64,000 nucleotides of DNA from Pempheris klunzingeri. Its lineage: Eukaryota; Chordata; Actinopteri; Acropomatiformes; Pempheridae. The stretch spans positions 3,639,874 to 3,703,873 of the forward strand of contig NC_092014.1 in NCBI RefSeq assembly GCF_042242105.1. The letters run 5' to 3'. Below the pieces are notes generated by a model. That model ran no database searches. It was not told the origin of the DNA and saw nothing but the letters and a program-made list of their open reading frames with translations. Within the stretch, counting starts at the first letter, position 1, and each line of letters begins with the position of its first letter. A program made the translations under genes and the position numbers. Below are positions 48,401 to 60,324 of the stretch, one piece after another.

Positions 48401-50546
48401 AATCTGCCCTCAATAATCAAAAGGCAAAAAAAAAAAAAAAGAAGTGTCAAAGCAGAAATATTCACAATAAGACGCCAGCATTTGTGATAAAATTACTCCA
48501 AACCAAACGGCTCGTGCGCTTTGGTTCTCCCACACACGCTGCCGAGCATTGAGATGTCATCTGAGGACATCCTGCACGCCACCTTTTCCTCCCCGCAGGT
48601 CAGGGAGGTCACAACAACTTGGAGGAAACATAAAAGGGGAGTTAATTCACACCACTTGACCCTTGGCCCTGCAAGCCGCCCCCTACCTCCCACCTCCCCT
48701 ATTATATATGTGTGTGTGTGTGTGTGGGTCCTCTACAACTTTTACAATGACTCCCCAGTGGCACAAACTCTGGTTTACTTTATGCACACTAACCACATGC
48801 TCCAGCTAACATCCAAAAAAAAAAAAAAAAAAAACCTGATCACTGCAGCCAGTTTGCAGACATATAATCAATGCAATCAACTACTAGAGTCGACACTGAC
48901 ACAAGCTTGTGGTAGCAACATCAATCAGCTCCTAATCACATTCAGTTTCCTGGTTTAGGGAGGTTAAAGGTGGCCTGTTAGCAAGTAGCAAGCTAAAGCT
49001 AAGGCTAGCACTGGCTCCAGTAAAACACTCTCACCTGCACATGTAAAAACATTTAACACGCTTCTGTGCCAAGTGGGATAAATCCCTGCCGTGTGTGGCT
49101 TTTAGTTTAAAAAGGACATTTAAGGCTTTTAAAAGAAAATGCTGTATTTGCCGACACTCGTGGGTGGACAGGCACCCAAAGTGTGGCTACAGTGTAGCCT
49201 CCCCTGAGCACGACTGGAGCTGAAACTTCAAAAAAAAAAAAACAACCAAAAAATATAAAATGTTATTTATACACATCAATTATACATCAATTAATCTCAC
49301 GTGAGAGTGAAGCAGAGCCGATGTCTCCCCGGTAAAGAAACACAAAAAACAAAAGGCGTCTCGGGAGAGAGGGAGACAGAAGAGGGGGAGAAACAGCCCG
49401 CCACCGCCGGGGCAGCAGGGCAGTCCGACCGGGCAGAGAGCGCTCGGTGCCCCGCCGTGTGCCAGCCTCGATGCCCGGTAGGATTTTGAGAGTCCTCGGC
49501 TGGCCCGGGCCGGTACGTTACGGAAAAGGGGACCCAAAAAATAAATAAATAACAAAAAAAAAAAAAAAAAAGAGCTTCTTCCTCTTCTTCTTTATTTTGT
49601 ATTCAACTCGCACCCCTAACAACACACGTTTATCTCCGAGGAACCGGCCACAAAAATAGCCCGAGTGTGGATGAAATATTCAGCAGCTCGGAGCTCCGCA
49701 GACACCGCGGCGTGATGTCCGCTTTAGACCGAGTTGCCTCCTCCTCCTCCGGCCGAACGGCAGCTACCGATACGGGACAGACACGTTGTTGTTCCCCCTC
49801 CAAAATGTCGCTTATGATATATCACAGCGAATACATTATTTATTAAATCTCCACCCCCCAAAATGGGACTCATGAAGCCACATCGGCAGCGCTGACTATT
49901 ATTATTATCATCATCATCATCATCATATATATTTATTATTATTTATTTATTTTTATTTTTTAAAGGAAGGGGTTTGCAGCGGAGGGCGATACTGGCACTC
50001 CATCTTTAGCCGACATCAACAGGTCATCCCGGGACACAAATGCGCTGCAACTGTGGGCGAGACAGACGGATGGATCCGGCATGGCGAGAGGAGAGAGGAG
50101 GAGAGGAGGGGAGAAGGAAAGTAGGGGGCTGGCTGTAAAATCTTAACCCGTTTACCGACAGGACACTGAGATAGTGGGCGAATCACCGACTGCCTGCAGG
50201 GTTCAAATGCAGCATTTAAGTTGAGACTTTAAAAAAAATTAAAAAAAAACACAACAACAACAAACTGCACTTTACCTTGCAGGTTTTTTTTTTTTTTTTT
50301 TTGGAGGGGAGGGGGGGAAGTTGAGGAATGCGGGAGGAAGAGGAGCGGGGACTCATCAAGTCACTCACCGGGGGGAAGAGGGGGGACAGCCCGCGGCGAT
50401 GAGTGAGTGAAGCCGGTGAAGTGGTTAAAGTTTGGTTTGTCCCCATGAGCCCATCCCCCATAGTAGCTAGCACAACTTTACCACCACATCCCCGGAAAAA
50501 AATAATAAAACAATAAAACAACAATAGCTTACCCCCCCTTTACACA

Positions 50547-50623
50547 CACACACATGCATGCACACACACACACACACACATATACACATGCATGCACACA
50601 CACACACACACACACACACACAC
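50547..50623. repeat. Interrupted (CA)n microsatellite
   Basis: CA runs interrupted by CATGCATG units, within the nacc1 promoter region. Confidence 0.9.
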
Positions 50624-50991
50624 CAGCGCACCGCCGCAGACCACACACACCACCCCTCTATCCAAATTCACCCATCCGAATTCAAGCGCACAGTCCGGGG
50701 CACCGACAGCCGGCCGAGCCGCCCGGCCGGCCGAGCCCGAACCGCCTGTCCTCGGTGACCCGCCGTGCTCAACTCACCCCCTCGGCTGTATTCCGCTGGA
50801 AAGTGCTTCAATGGAGGACCAGCGCAGAATAAGCAGTCTAGTGTCTCCCTCCGCCTCGCTACAGGCAGCCATTCATTGTGACTGTATGCTGTGAACCAGC
50901 AGCCGGAGCACGCACACGGTCCGTGCACACACGTACATACTTACACGTGCGCGCGCGGAGGGGAGGAGGAGGAGGAGGAGGAGGAGGAGAA

Positions 50992-51020
50992 GGGGGAGGG
51001 AGGTAGGGAGGTAGGGGGGG
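50992..51020 (+). other. G-quadruplex motif in the nacc1 CpG region
   Basis: Four G runs of at least three (50992-50996, 50998-51000, 51006-51008, 51014-51020) are separated by loops of 1 to 5 bases. For a minus-strand transcript the G-rich strand is the template strand. Confidence 0.6.
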
Positions 51021-51208
51021 CATGCACTCACACATGCAGGCGAGGAGATGAGTGCAGAGCTATCGAGGAGGAGGAGGAGGAGGAGGAGGAGGAAGAGGGG
51101 GAGGAGGGGGGGGGGGCGCAGGGGAGCAGAGCGAAGGTTTTTTTTTTTTTTTAACACTCCCAGGGGTTGCAGACGGATCGCAGAGCTACCGATCGGCCAG
51201 ACAGACAG

Positions 51209-51214
51209 GTAGGC

Positions 51215-51251
<37 letters not shown>
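51209..51251. repeat. (GACA)n tetranucleotide repeat
   Basis: About ten GACA units, with one early interruption, beyond a T run on the upstream side of the nacc1 promoter region. Confidence 0.9.
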
Positions 51252-51255
<4 letters not shown>

Positions 51256-51667
51256 GCAATCGTCTCACTTATACTTTTGTGATGCAGCCAATGAGCGCTG
51301 CACCTTTTCACAGTCTAATTCCACACACACACACACACACACACCAAATTATGAGCATGTTGAATTAGGAGGGAGAGCTGGACCGCCTCCAGGAATTATC
51401 ATGTTCCCAGACCTCAATCCACCTCTGAGAAACAAAAAAACAAAAAAACACAACTAACATTTCATGTGAAGTGTGCAGTGATGGACACACCTGGCCGTGC
51501 CAACATGGTTTAAAGTAAAGATGATCATAATAGACCTCATTAAATCCTCACCTGTGTGTCAAGTTAATTCTCCTCAGCATCACTAAAACAATAATTTTGG
51601 CAGAGTTATGGCAGAAAAGTTTACTTTTAGTGCACGTGGAAGTCCTGGTGGGATGGTTAAAATCAAT

Positions 51668-51698
<31 letters not shown>

Positions 51699-53386
51699 TT
51701 ATATTTATTTTCATTTTCTCTAATTATTCTCTAGTTATTTTATTCTGACTGCAGCCTAAAAGAAGCTGTGGCTGATTTATAACGTAAGGAGTAATGTAAC
51801 GAAAGCAGGTAATCGGATTACACCGTGCGGGATTACAGGTTAGAGCCCACGCGCCGCTGCAGGCAGGTAGACAGGCAGCGTCCCCAGCCGACCCGACTGT
51901 CTGAGCCCCACCCACCAGTCCACCCACTCGACCCATCCACTCACCGGAGCGGCTTCTCCCTTGGGTGGTGGAACCGACTCTCTCCTGACCGACGCCGCGC
52001 AGGGGGGCCGCCGGTTCGATCCCGCCGTCTAATGCGTGTGTTCGTGCGTCTAGACTCCGGGCAGGTGAGCCCTCCGGGGCCTCCAGGCGCTGCGCACAGT
52101 GAATACTAAACAGGATGAGACTGCATTCAGGCACGGCACTGCGCTCCCCGCTCTCTCTCCCTGTCATGCCAAATACTATTAACTCTATAATTCTCCTGTG
52201 TCAGATGTATAGCGCCACGCTCTCTGGGCATTTATTGTCACAGCGCCCCCATCCAGATGTTCAGGCTCGTGTGCATACAGTACAGGCAGATTTTTTAATT
52301 TATTTATTTATTTTCTCTCCAACTAAAGTCATGCACGTCCCATTTTTTTTTTTTTATTATGAGAACTGGCTGCATAATCCTCAAATAAAACCGCGCGATG
52401 GTGGATGACATGACAGCAAGCGTGAAATATCTGAATGTATGTTGCTTTTCAATGTGGGTCATGCAGACAGGAGGCTATTTGTGAGGCAGTGTTATTAGTA
52501 TTAGTATAAATACCACGTTGGTAAAATACTCTGTAACAAGAAGGGCTGCAGACAGGATTTTAGAAATGCATCTAAAAGTGTATAAAATATATGATTTTTA
52601 ATAAAAACTTTTTTTTTTAATGATGATAAGATAAGATAACATGAAATAAGCTTCATTAATCCTACATGGGGGGATTTCCCCTGGCCCAGCAGCTCTATAT
52701 ATAGTGAGACAAAGAGTACAAGAAGAAAATAGACTTAAAAATAAGGAGCATAAACACACTAAAAACATAAATACACAATATACAACCTCCATGACATAGA
52801 TATCATGTAAAATATAATCTGTATCGTGGCACAGAGAAAGTTAGGTTTACTGCTAATTTGAATTTCTGGGTAGTTTAACCAGTAGCATTACATCATGTAT
52901 TATTTGTGCTGAACACATAAATCTGAGGTTTAGAGACTAAAGATGTCAAATTAATGCAGGTTTGTGTCTTAATTGTGATGGAATAGATGTATACGGTTGC
53001 ATTAAAGGAAAATATGAGAGCAAACCCAACAAAACATGACTTTGCAGCTCTGGTGTTAGGACCAGTCTAACCTCCCCAGCTGTGAGTGATGTATGCATGC
53101 AGGGAAACTACCAAAAACCTAAATTAAAAAAAAAAACAAACTTCAGTGTTCCCACAAACTGCTCAGCGCTGACCTGCACTGACCTTATTTTCTCTAAGGC
53201 AGTTATATCTCCTCACATCACAGGGCTACTGGGGATATTCTGGTTAATCCATAAGACTATGTTTAGCCTTTTCATCACAATGCATCACCAACTTCAGGCT
53301 CGGCGAGATTAAATTAGATTATTCATGGAAGCAGACTGATGTGTTTTCCAGTTTCCTCACATGTTCTCCTCGGAGAGAAAGTAGGC

Positions 53387-53388
<2 letters not shown>
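51252..53388. other. Intergenic DNA between the divergent nacc1 and trmt1 genes
   Basis: A second CpG-rich patch spans about 51830-52110 and includes a minus-strand GGTGAGTGG donor at 51944. The remainder is AT-rich and contains a retroelement tail at 52618-52800. No coding exon is recognised. Confidence 0.5.
52618..52800 (-). mobile_element. Non-LTR retroelement 3' end, minus orientation
   Basis: Read on the minus strand it ends in GGGGGAAATCCCCCCATG, then GGATTAATGAAGC and a TTATCTTATCTTATC tail. This is the AATTTCCC...GGATTAATAAAG plus simple-repeat tail familiar from L2/CR1-like fish elements. Only the 3' end is present, as usual for target-primed insertions. The family call is from memory. 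Confidence 0.6.

Positions 53389-53465
<77 letters not shown>
53389..53465. repeat. (GT)n microsatellite next to the trmt1 promoter
   Basis: About 38 GT units, ending directly where the GC-rich promoter sequence begins. Confidence 0.97.
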
Positions 53466-53468
<3 letters not shown>

Positions 53469-53700
53469 CGGCTGGGCTGACTGATCGACCCTCTCTCTCC
53501 CCCGCTTGTCCTTACATTACTCCGCTTCCCTGACATTACACCGCTCCGCCGGAGGGGCGGGAGGCGGTCGGTCAAGTCAGTCCGCGAAGCTCCTCTTTCT
53601 TGTCCGCGCAGGCTTCCGTAGAGACGCTCCAAACATGGCGGCCTCCATGTGCTAACGTGAGAGACAACTGGAAACGGAGCCCAGGCGACAGTAAGAGAGG
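53466..53700 (+). promoter_or_regulatory. trmt1: trmt1 promoter and candidate noncoding first exon
   Basis: GC- and CpG-rich DNA with an AAACATGGCGGCC element at 53631-53643, which fits both a YY1 site and the TISU translation element (about 11 of 12 positions). A donor GTAAGA follows at 53691. Alternative donors are GTAAAA (53739) and GTACAC (53794). One of these should splice to the acceptor at 55379-55380. Confidence 0.6.
53635..53655 (+). CDS. Six-codon upstream open reading frame (MAASMC) in the trmt1 leader
   Basis: The ATG of the YY1/TISU-like element opens a frame that stops after six codons. It counts only if the transcript starts upstream of it, which is likely from the motif but not proven. 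Such short frames usually act in cis on downstream translation. Confidence 0.35.
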   Translation: MAASMC

Positions 53701-54696
53701 AAAACGGCCACCGCACCACCACCTGTGTCGCTTTTCCGGTAAAACCTCTGGCAAATTAGGAAAGCAGTGTTCACCTGGAAAGGAGGCGTCACAGGTACAC
53801 CTGTTTATGAGGGTTAGCGTAGCTAGCAAACCGGCTAATAACTTTACTGCTGTGAAGCAACGTTATGTAGATGTTTTTTCTTCTGTCTTGTTTAGTTGCT
53901 TGTTTGAAGTTTGCTTTCATTTAACTGTCTGCCGGTTTTATCTCAGTGTAATTGCTGCTGTATTGACATGTCAGATGAGTCAAATGTGTTAAATGGCACG
54001 AAGCTAAAGGTATTCAAGGTAAAGCTACAGGTCAGATGAAGTTTTGGTTAAACCCTGGTTAACTCTACAGCTGGTTTATACCTGATGTTAGAATTAAACA
54101 AGTAAGATTGTGACAACCAGTAAATCATTTAAGTCATTTATTGGGCAAAAATGTCAAATATTCTCTCTCATATCCTCCGTTTCATATCAATGTAAAAGGA
54201 ATATCACTGGGAGTTTTGCAGTGTTAAACCAGTTATTTGAGATATGTGGACATTGTTGATGGTGTATTTGATGCTGCTGCCCTACTAGAGTGTGATCTGC
54301 ACTGACATGTAAGCTTCCTTACACTGAAAGAGTCAAACCTACAAGGAAAGAAGGTGGATGGAAGGTTCAGATGGCTTGAACAGGACTTGCTATATTACTA
54401 GTGGGATAGTCTAAAAGCCAACAGATGATCAAAAGTAAATTATTTATCACGATAAAAACATCCCTTGGCTCCAGCCTATCAAATGTGAGAGCTTTAGTTA
54501 TCAGTGATTATGGAGTAACTTGGGGATTTGGACTGTTTTAAAGCAACTTAAAGATATGATTTCAATATTCTGTGCCATTTCCTGGATGAATTGATTAATC
54601 AGTTAATTGAAACTATAATTAAAAGATGGACCAATTATGAAGACATCAGTTGCAGTCTGAGGAGACACCAGCCTTCCCCTCATTTGCTCCCAGAAG

Positions 54697-54728
<32 letters not shown>

Positions 54729-55380
54729 GAGTGCCAATTCATCAACAGCGTTATCTCAAGACGCTTTACATGAAGAGCAGGTCTAGACCAAACTCTTTAA
54801 TTAGAAAGAGACCCAATGATTCAGGAATTCAACATTAATGACTCAAGAATTCCCTCATGAGCAGCATCAGATATTATATTATATTGAGCAACAGTGGAGG
54901 AAGAACTCCCCTTTAACGGGAAGAAACCTCGAACAGACCCAGGCTCAATGTGGGCAGCTAAAGAAGTGTCTTATTTACTGTAGCTAATTTAGTACTATCA
55001 TCCTGAGGTGGATCCATAGACCATGTCGGAGGGTAATGATACGGGTTGACTTCACACACATCCAAATCTACAAGCTTATTTAAACTAGAGCCCAGCTGAT
55101 ACATCGGTATTATAATGGTATCTGTGTATATGGTGCCTTTATACTTTAAGTAACCTTCAGAAATTGCAGCACAAAACTGGCTAATATATGTTTGAGGGCA
55201 TTTAGGAATAACTGTTGCCTTTACGTTGTTTGTCTACCGTATATATCTCGGCAACAATCCTATAATAACCAAAGAATTACAAACAAGGAGATCTGATAAA
55301 GAAATGTTTGTGTGTATTAAAAAAACAAATAATTTTCTACTGTACATTCAATCTGAAGTTTTTCTCAAAACATTTTGCAG
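53701..55380 (+). other. trmt1: Probable first intron of trmt1
   Basis: No coding exon is recognised. It contains the retroelement tail at 54697-54975 and otherwise plain AT-rich sequence. It ends with the acceptor CATTTTGCAG. Confidence 0.55.
54697..54975 (-). mobile_element. Teleost retroelement 3' tail with (GATT)n end, minus orientation
   Basis: (AATC)n at 54697-54718 leads into CTTTATTTATAGAGTGCCAA, TTATCTCAAGACGCTTTACA and, further on, CTCCCCTTTAACGGGAAGAA and CAGACCCAGGCTCAATG. These blocks in this order match an abundant fish retroelement/SINE 3' end I know from many genomes. The minus-strand tail is (GATT)n. The right boundary is uncertain. Confidence 0.65.
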
Positions 55381-55424
55381 CGTTCAGACGTGTCGTCCAT
55401 CTTTTTCCAGACGGTGTACCTTTT

Positions 55425-58400
55425 ATGTTGGTGCGGACAGCTCGACTGTTCCCCCTCATCATCTCCCAACATCTCCACCCTTCCTGCGTTCATTGCACCA
55501 GACAGACAATTCAAAGAAGCTTGGGCGGTCCTGCTGCCGCCAGCAGGGGACAGAGATCCATGGCGTCCCTAAACTCTGCTCAGGACCCCGAAGTTCCCAC
55601 CACCAAACCTCCTCCCACGCCTGCTGAATCTTCAGCTGAATGTACGAACCCGGCACCCACTAACACAGCAGCTGACAAGGAGAAGGCTGTTCCTGCCGGG
55701 CTGTTACCCGGGGAGACGGTGGTCAAGGAGGGCAAGGCGGCCATCTTGTTCCCCAGCGCTAATGAGGTGTTTTACAACCCGGTCCAGGAGTTTAACAGAG
55801 ATCTGACGTGAGTGTAAACAAAGGCTGCTTTGGCTTTTACCCTGAAGACACTTAATGACTTTACAGCACTCTCATGAGTCTCCTTGCATTAATTCTGTAT
55901 GAGGTGATTCAGTGCAGTGAAGATACTTGAACCTGCACTCAGTTTGGCACGATTCACTGCACAGAATAATTCACAGCGCATGTGTGTTTTTTCTTTTCAC
56001 TGTAGGAACATTATAAAAAAATCATTGGGACGTCAGTGTTGTGCTCTCTGAAAACATGCTAGCTTGTTGAATGAGGAAGCTCACCCCTCTGTAAAGTATG
56101 AACTATGCTCTACGTCTCTTATTTTAAAGCGGACCTATATAATTTCTGCAGAACAGTGGTAATACAGGAGCAGCAACAAGACGGGAATGATAGGAACTGC
56201 TTAGTGTTGCGTAAAAGGAGATGACGGTTGCACAGTAATATTCAGTGTAACCAAAGTGTGCTAACATCAGCAAACATTAGCCACAAGCCACGAGCTACTG
56301 GTCACACCAAACCACCAAAACCTGTAGCAAAACTCCTGAGCGAACGAACAACTGGACAAAAATGACATCGTGTTTCTTGTAATAATAGAAAAGAAAATTG
56401 AATCTGCACCTGAATAGACATATTGGAAGACAGTTATGGTGATTGCTGGAGAATATCTAAATCCTGTCAGGCCATTGTACAAGGATGAATTGTTCATAAT
56501 TTCAAAGCCGTCAATTTTTTTTTTTTATTACAGGAAATCCAGACGGGATTGAATTCTGCTGTCATGTCTCACAGTGATATAAATACCCTGTGGCTACCTG
56601 GTGGTGCCATCTGGACCAAAAATCATTTAGTTTTCGTTTTTTAGCCCTTGTGAAACTGTCCATAGAGTTTGTTTGGTAGTTTTTGAGATCTTTTGCTAAC
56701 TATGAATCGACACAGGACTGAATGCCTTAGTGGATTTTTGATTTTGATTCTTTAGCCGTATTATACATTTACAATACTTTTTTCCCATAAAGTACGGACA
56801 AGTAAACTCTCAAACACAAACACCTGCATCAGTAATATTTTATGTAGAACAAGGATTTTGATCTTAAACCACTGGCAGATGAGAATTGCAGCTGTCATGT
56901 TGTGCAAGAATCGGCGAAGCTGCGTTTCGATGAAAGCAGATGTATCCCGCTCTGAGACATGCATATGAATATATGTAAGCAATCGCCTTCCCTTTCCAGA
57001 TGTGCTGTGATTACAGAGTTTGCCAGAGATGTGCTGGCTCAGCGTGGGGTTAAGGTGGTGGTGCCTGGAGAGAAGGAGAGGGTGGTGGTCTCTCTGTCAG
57101 AGGAGGCGAACGAGGAGGAGGAGAAGAACGGAGCGGAGGAGCCGACTGTAACCGCAACAGTGGGGGAGAAGTGTGAGGTACGTAGGGCTGATTTCCCAGT
57201 GTCACCGCCAGGAAGCACATGTTATTGCTACAATTATCTTATCCAGTTGAAAGGAAATTTCTCCTATATTTATTTATTCTACAAATACATATTTATTTTT
57301 TCCAAATCTGAGTTTCTCTTCTTGTGTAATTGGCATTAAACGTATTTTTAACTATTTTATCAATACAACATAAAGGGTTAACGGTGACCAAATGTGAAAA
57401 TTAAAGAAAGTAGCAAGTCAGAAAAAGTAAAAAAATGATGTTATTTAGTGAAACGTATTGAATGTTTCTAGGCCGTGAGTGTTAAGCGCTTTGCTCTAAC
57501 ACTGCCAGGGTTAGTGGTTTGAGTCCCGCTGGGGTTTCCTGAGCTAAAAATATACACACTGATGCCAGTGTGAGGCAGTTCGGATAAGGGCCTCCATCAA
57601 ATGACTTATGTTAATGTTGCGCCAGGTAATTTCACACTCGGGTGGCCCAAAGCGGCAGAGAGAAGTAATTAGATCAGATTTCAAAACTTTGTTTTAAATT
57701 TCATTATGTAGAAATGATGTGATAAATGTCAGTAAACAGTTTTTACCTTTTATTGTTTGCTGACAGAGGGAGAAAAAATGTTGAGCCATTGTTCCAGCCT
57801 TTCAGATTTGTCATTACTTTAGTAACAGCATCGTGTTCAAATGACGACATGTAGATGAAAGGAGTCGCTCCAGTGATGAGCCCTGGCAGATCTATCTCAG
57901 GACTCCACAGTTCTCAGCTATAAGGAGCTTTTTTTTTTGTGTCTTTCAGCTCATAGTTTTGGTTTTACAGCGTGCGACTTCACTGTTAAGGCTCACTGTA
58001 ACAGAGCTAATAGGGAGTATTGAATAGAAGCATTGAGTCACTACTGAGTACTGGATTCATAACTCCACTCAACACAACTTCACACGTGTAAATACGTAAA
58101 GTTTGTGATATTTCTAACTTTGAAAGGCGGGAATGTGTTCATGTGAAGTGTACAGCTTGTTTTTTTTTTTACTGCCCCCATGTGGCATTCAGCTTTGAGA
58201 TCACTTCCTCGACCTTCCCGTTGCAGCGTGGTATTCGCGTGCTGGAAGGCCTGGCGGCGTCCGGTCTGCGCTCGGTGCGTTTCGCCCTGGAAGTGCCGGG
58301 CCTGCGGAGCGTCACCGCCAACGACTTCTCCACCAAGGCTGCGACGCTGATCGCCAGGAACGCCCACCACAACGGAGTGGGCCACCTGCTCCAGGCCAGC

Positions 58401-60083
58401 TGCAGGGACGCCAGGTGTGATCACTCAGCACATTCAGGGAGAGGCTGGTTCACTGCCGGTCTGCCTCTGCCCCTGTGATTTATCCGCTTCGCTGGTTTGC
58501 TTTCTGTTTGTTCCGCCTCCACTTGTATTCATCCGATACTTCTCTCATCTTCATTCCTCCCCAGTCTTCACCTTTGACCTCTTGTTCTATTCATTCCTCC
58601 AGTCGTGTTCTCATCTCCCTGCTTCCTGAATCTGTTTTATTTTATGAACTCTTTTGACCTTTTTCTTTCCGTCAAGTCACTCTACTCTTTTCCTTTTTTG
58701 GCTTGCTTGTTATCATGCCCTCTCCTCCTCTGTCCTCTTCAGTTATTCCCCCTCTTTCTTCTCTGAAATAATCTGCTCCTGGCCTTGACTCATTTTGTTT
58801 CCTCTCCTCTCTTTCCTGTCTCAGCATCTCTTCCTCGTTCCTCTCATGTGGGTTTGTCTAAAATCTCTTTGCGTCCGTCTGCAGTATGCTGATGTATGAG
58901 AATCGAGGGAAGAAGGATCGTTACGATGTAATCGATCTCGACCCCTACGGCAGCCCCTCTTCCTTCTTGGATGCCGCTGTGCAGGCCGTCGGTGAGGGAG
59001 GTGGGTAGTTCGCTCTGTCAATCACTCAAATCCAATCAAGTTTATTTATGAAGCACATTTCAGACCCAGCAGATAGTTCAGGTATCTCTACTTCACTGGA
59101 GTATTTGTTTTTCTGAAAACTTTTTACTTTTCCTCCTTACAATTTGTATTTTATCTAAATCCATATGCTTGTGTGTTTACAACAGTCTAGCTATACATAC
59201 ATATGTAAATGTGTATGTATACGTGTGTGTATGTGTGTGTGTGTGTGTATATACATGTATGAATATGCTTGTGTGCACTTTACTGATATCTGACTAGTAA
59301 ATCTGTTGAAAAAACAATATCTCATCTGTAAGATTTGAACGCTGACCTCGACAAATATTATACCTGCTGTCTCTTAGTTAATGGATTTAAAAAAACGTAC
59401 CATTTGCATTTCTTTCTTTGCATATGTGTCACTTTTAAACAATATTGCTCGATACTATTCGATCCCTGAAAGACTTTCTTCCTTTTACTCACCGTTATTC
59501 TACAAGGATTTGGCTGACATTCATATAATGTCTTTATTTGCTTTCACTCGGGGAGGAAATGCACTTAAACTGCATTTTATTTTTCATGACACCTTGAAAA
59601 TTGGCATAAAATCAGCTTGACAGCTGGATCAGAAGTAGGTCAGATATTGTTTGTGAAATAAATCTGGTTTGGTTTTTATTCCTTTAGAGTTTCCCGATCA
59701 GTAGGACCGTACAATGAATGATGTTTAGACTTGACAGCCAGTCTGACACTATTTGAACTGCCCTGATTTGAAACTCTTCACCCGTGCTGTGCAAAAAGAG
59801 GATTAAAACAAATGCTAAGAGCGACTTTAATTTACTGTGAACCATGTTTTAAAGGTAGTCTTTATATTTATTCTCTCTCTCTGTCTCTCTCTCTCTCTGT
59901 CTCTCTCTCTGTCTCTCTCTCTGTCTCTCTCTCTCTCTCTGTCTCTCTCTCTGTCAGGTCTGCTGTGTATAACGTGTACAGACATGGCAGTGATGGCAGG
60001 AAACAGCGGAGAGACCTGCTACAGCAAATACGGTTCGGTCTCCATCAAAGCCAAATACTGTCATGAGATGGTGAGGGCACAGT

Positions 60084-60119
<36 letters not shown>

Positions 60120-60289
60120 TCTCACACTCTCAGATTGCACATTAAGTACATGTACAGACATGTCACCCACCATGTTTGCAGTCGTAATGTCTTGATCCTT
60201 GGCGAAGGAGAGCGTGAAGTATGTGTGTGGGTCTGACAGAAACACGGTGAATGCTGTCATACATTCTGGCCCGAGGCTACAAGTTAGTG

Positions 60290-60324
<35 letters not shown>

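Larger units (their letters stand above)
43339..50777 (-). other. nacc1: Probable first intron of nacc1
   Basis: This stretch separates the start-codon exon from the CpG-rich promoter region. It is AT-rich and holds a degraded retroelement tail at 45170-45425 and another possible short remnant near 46150-46200 (CCCACAGAGGGAAATAC). No coding exon is recognised. Its far end depends on which noncoding first exon is used. Confidence 0.5.
49300..51140 (-). promoter_or_regulatory. nacc1: CpG-rich promoter region of nacc1
   Basis: CpG density rises sharply here compared with the introns. Strong minus-strand donors suited to noncoding first exons are visible: GGGGTGAGTT with the exon ending at 50778, and CGGTGAGTGA with the exon ending at 50369. 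A further CGGTGAGTGG (exon ending at 51945) lies upstream. Which exon joins the acceptor at 43339-43340 cannot be told from sequence. Two (GGA)n purine tracts (50955-50990, 51068-51110) and a G-quadruplex pattern (50992-51020) sit in the island. Confidence 0.6.

Noticed and set aside
52005..52035. GGTTCGATCCC, an excellent tRNA B-box match
   Set aside because: The flanking bases do not form a proper T-stem, no A box lies at the right distance and no acceptor stem is present.
53600..53800. Open frame at the trmt1 promoter as a coding first exon
   Set aside because: It shows no resemblance to TRMT1, and the TRMT1-like N-terminus with a targeting sequence is complete in the 55381-55807 exon.
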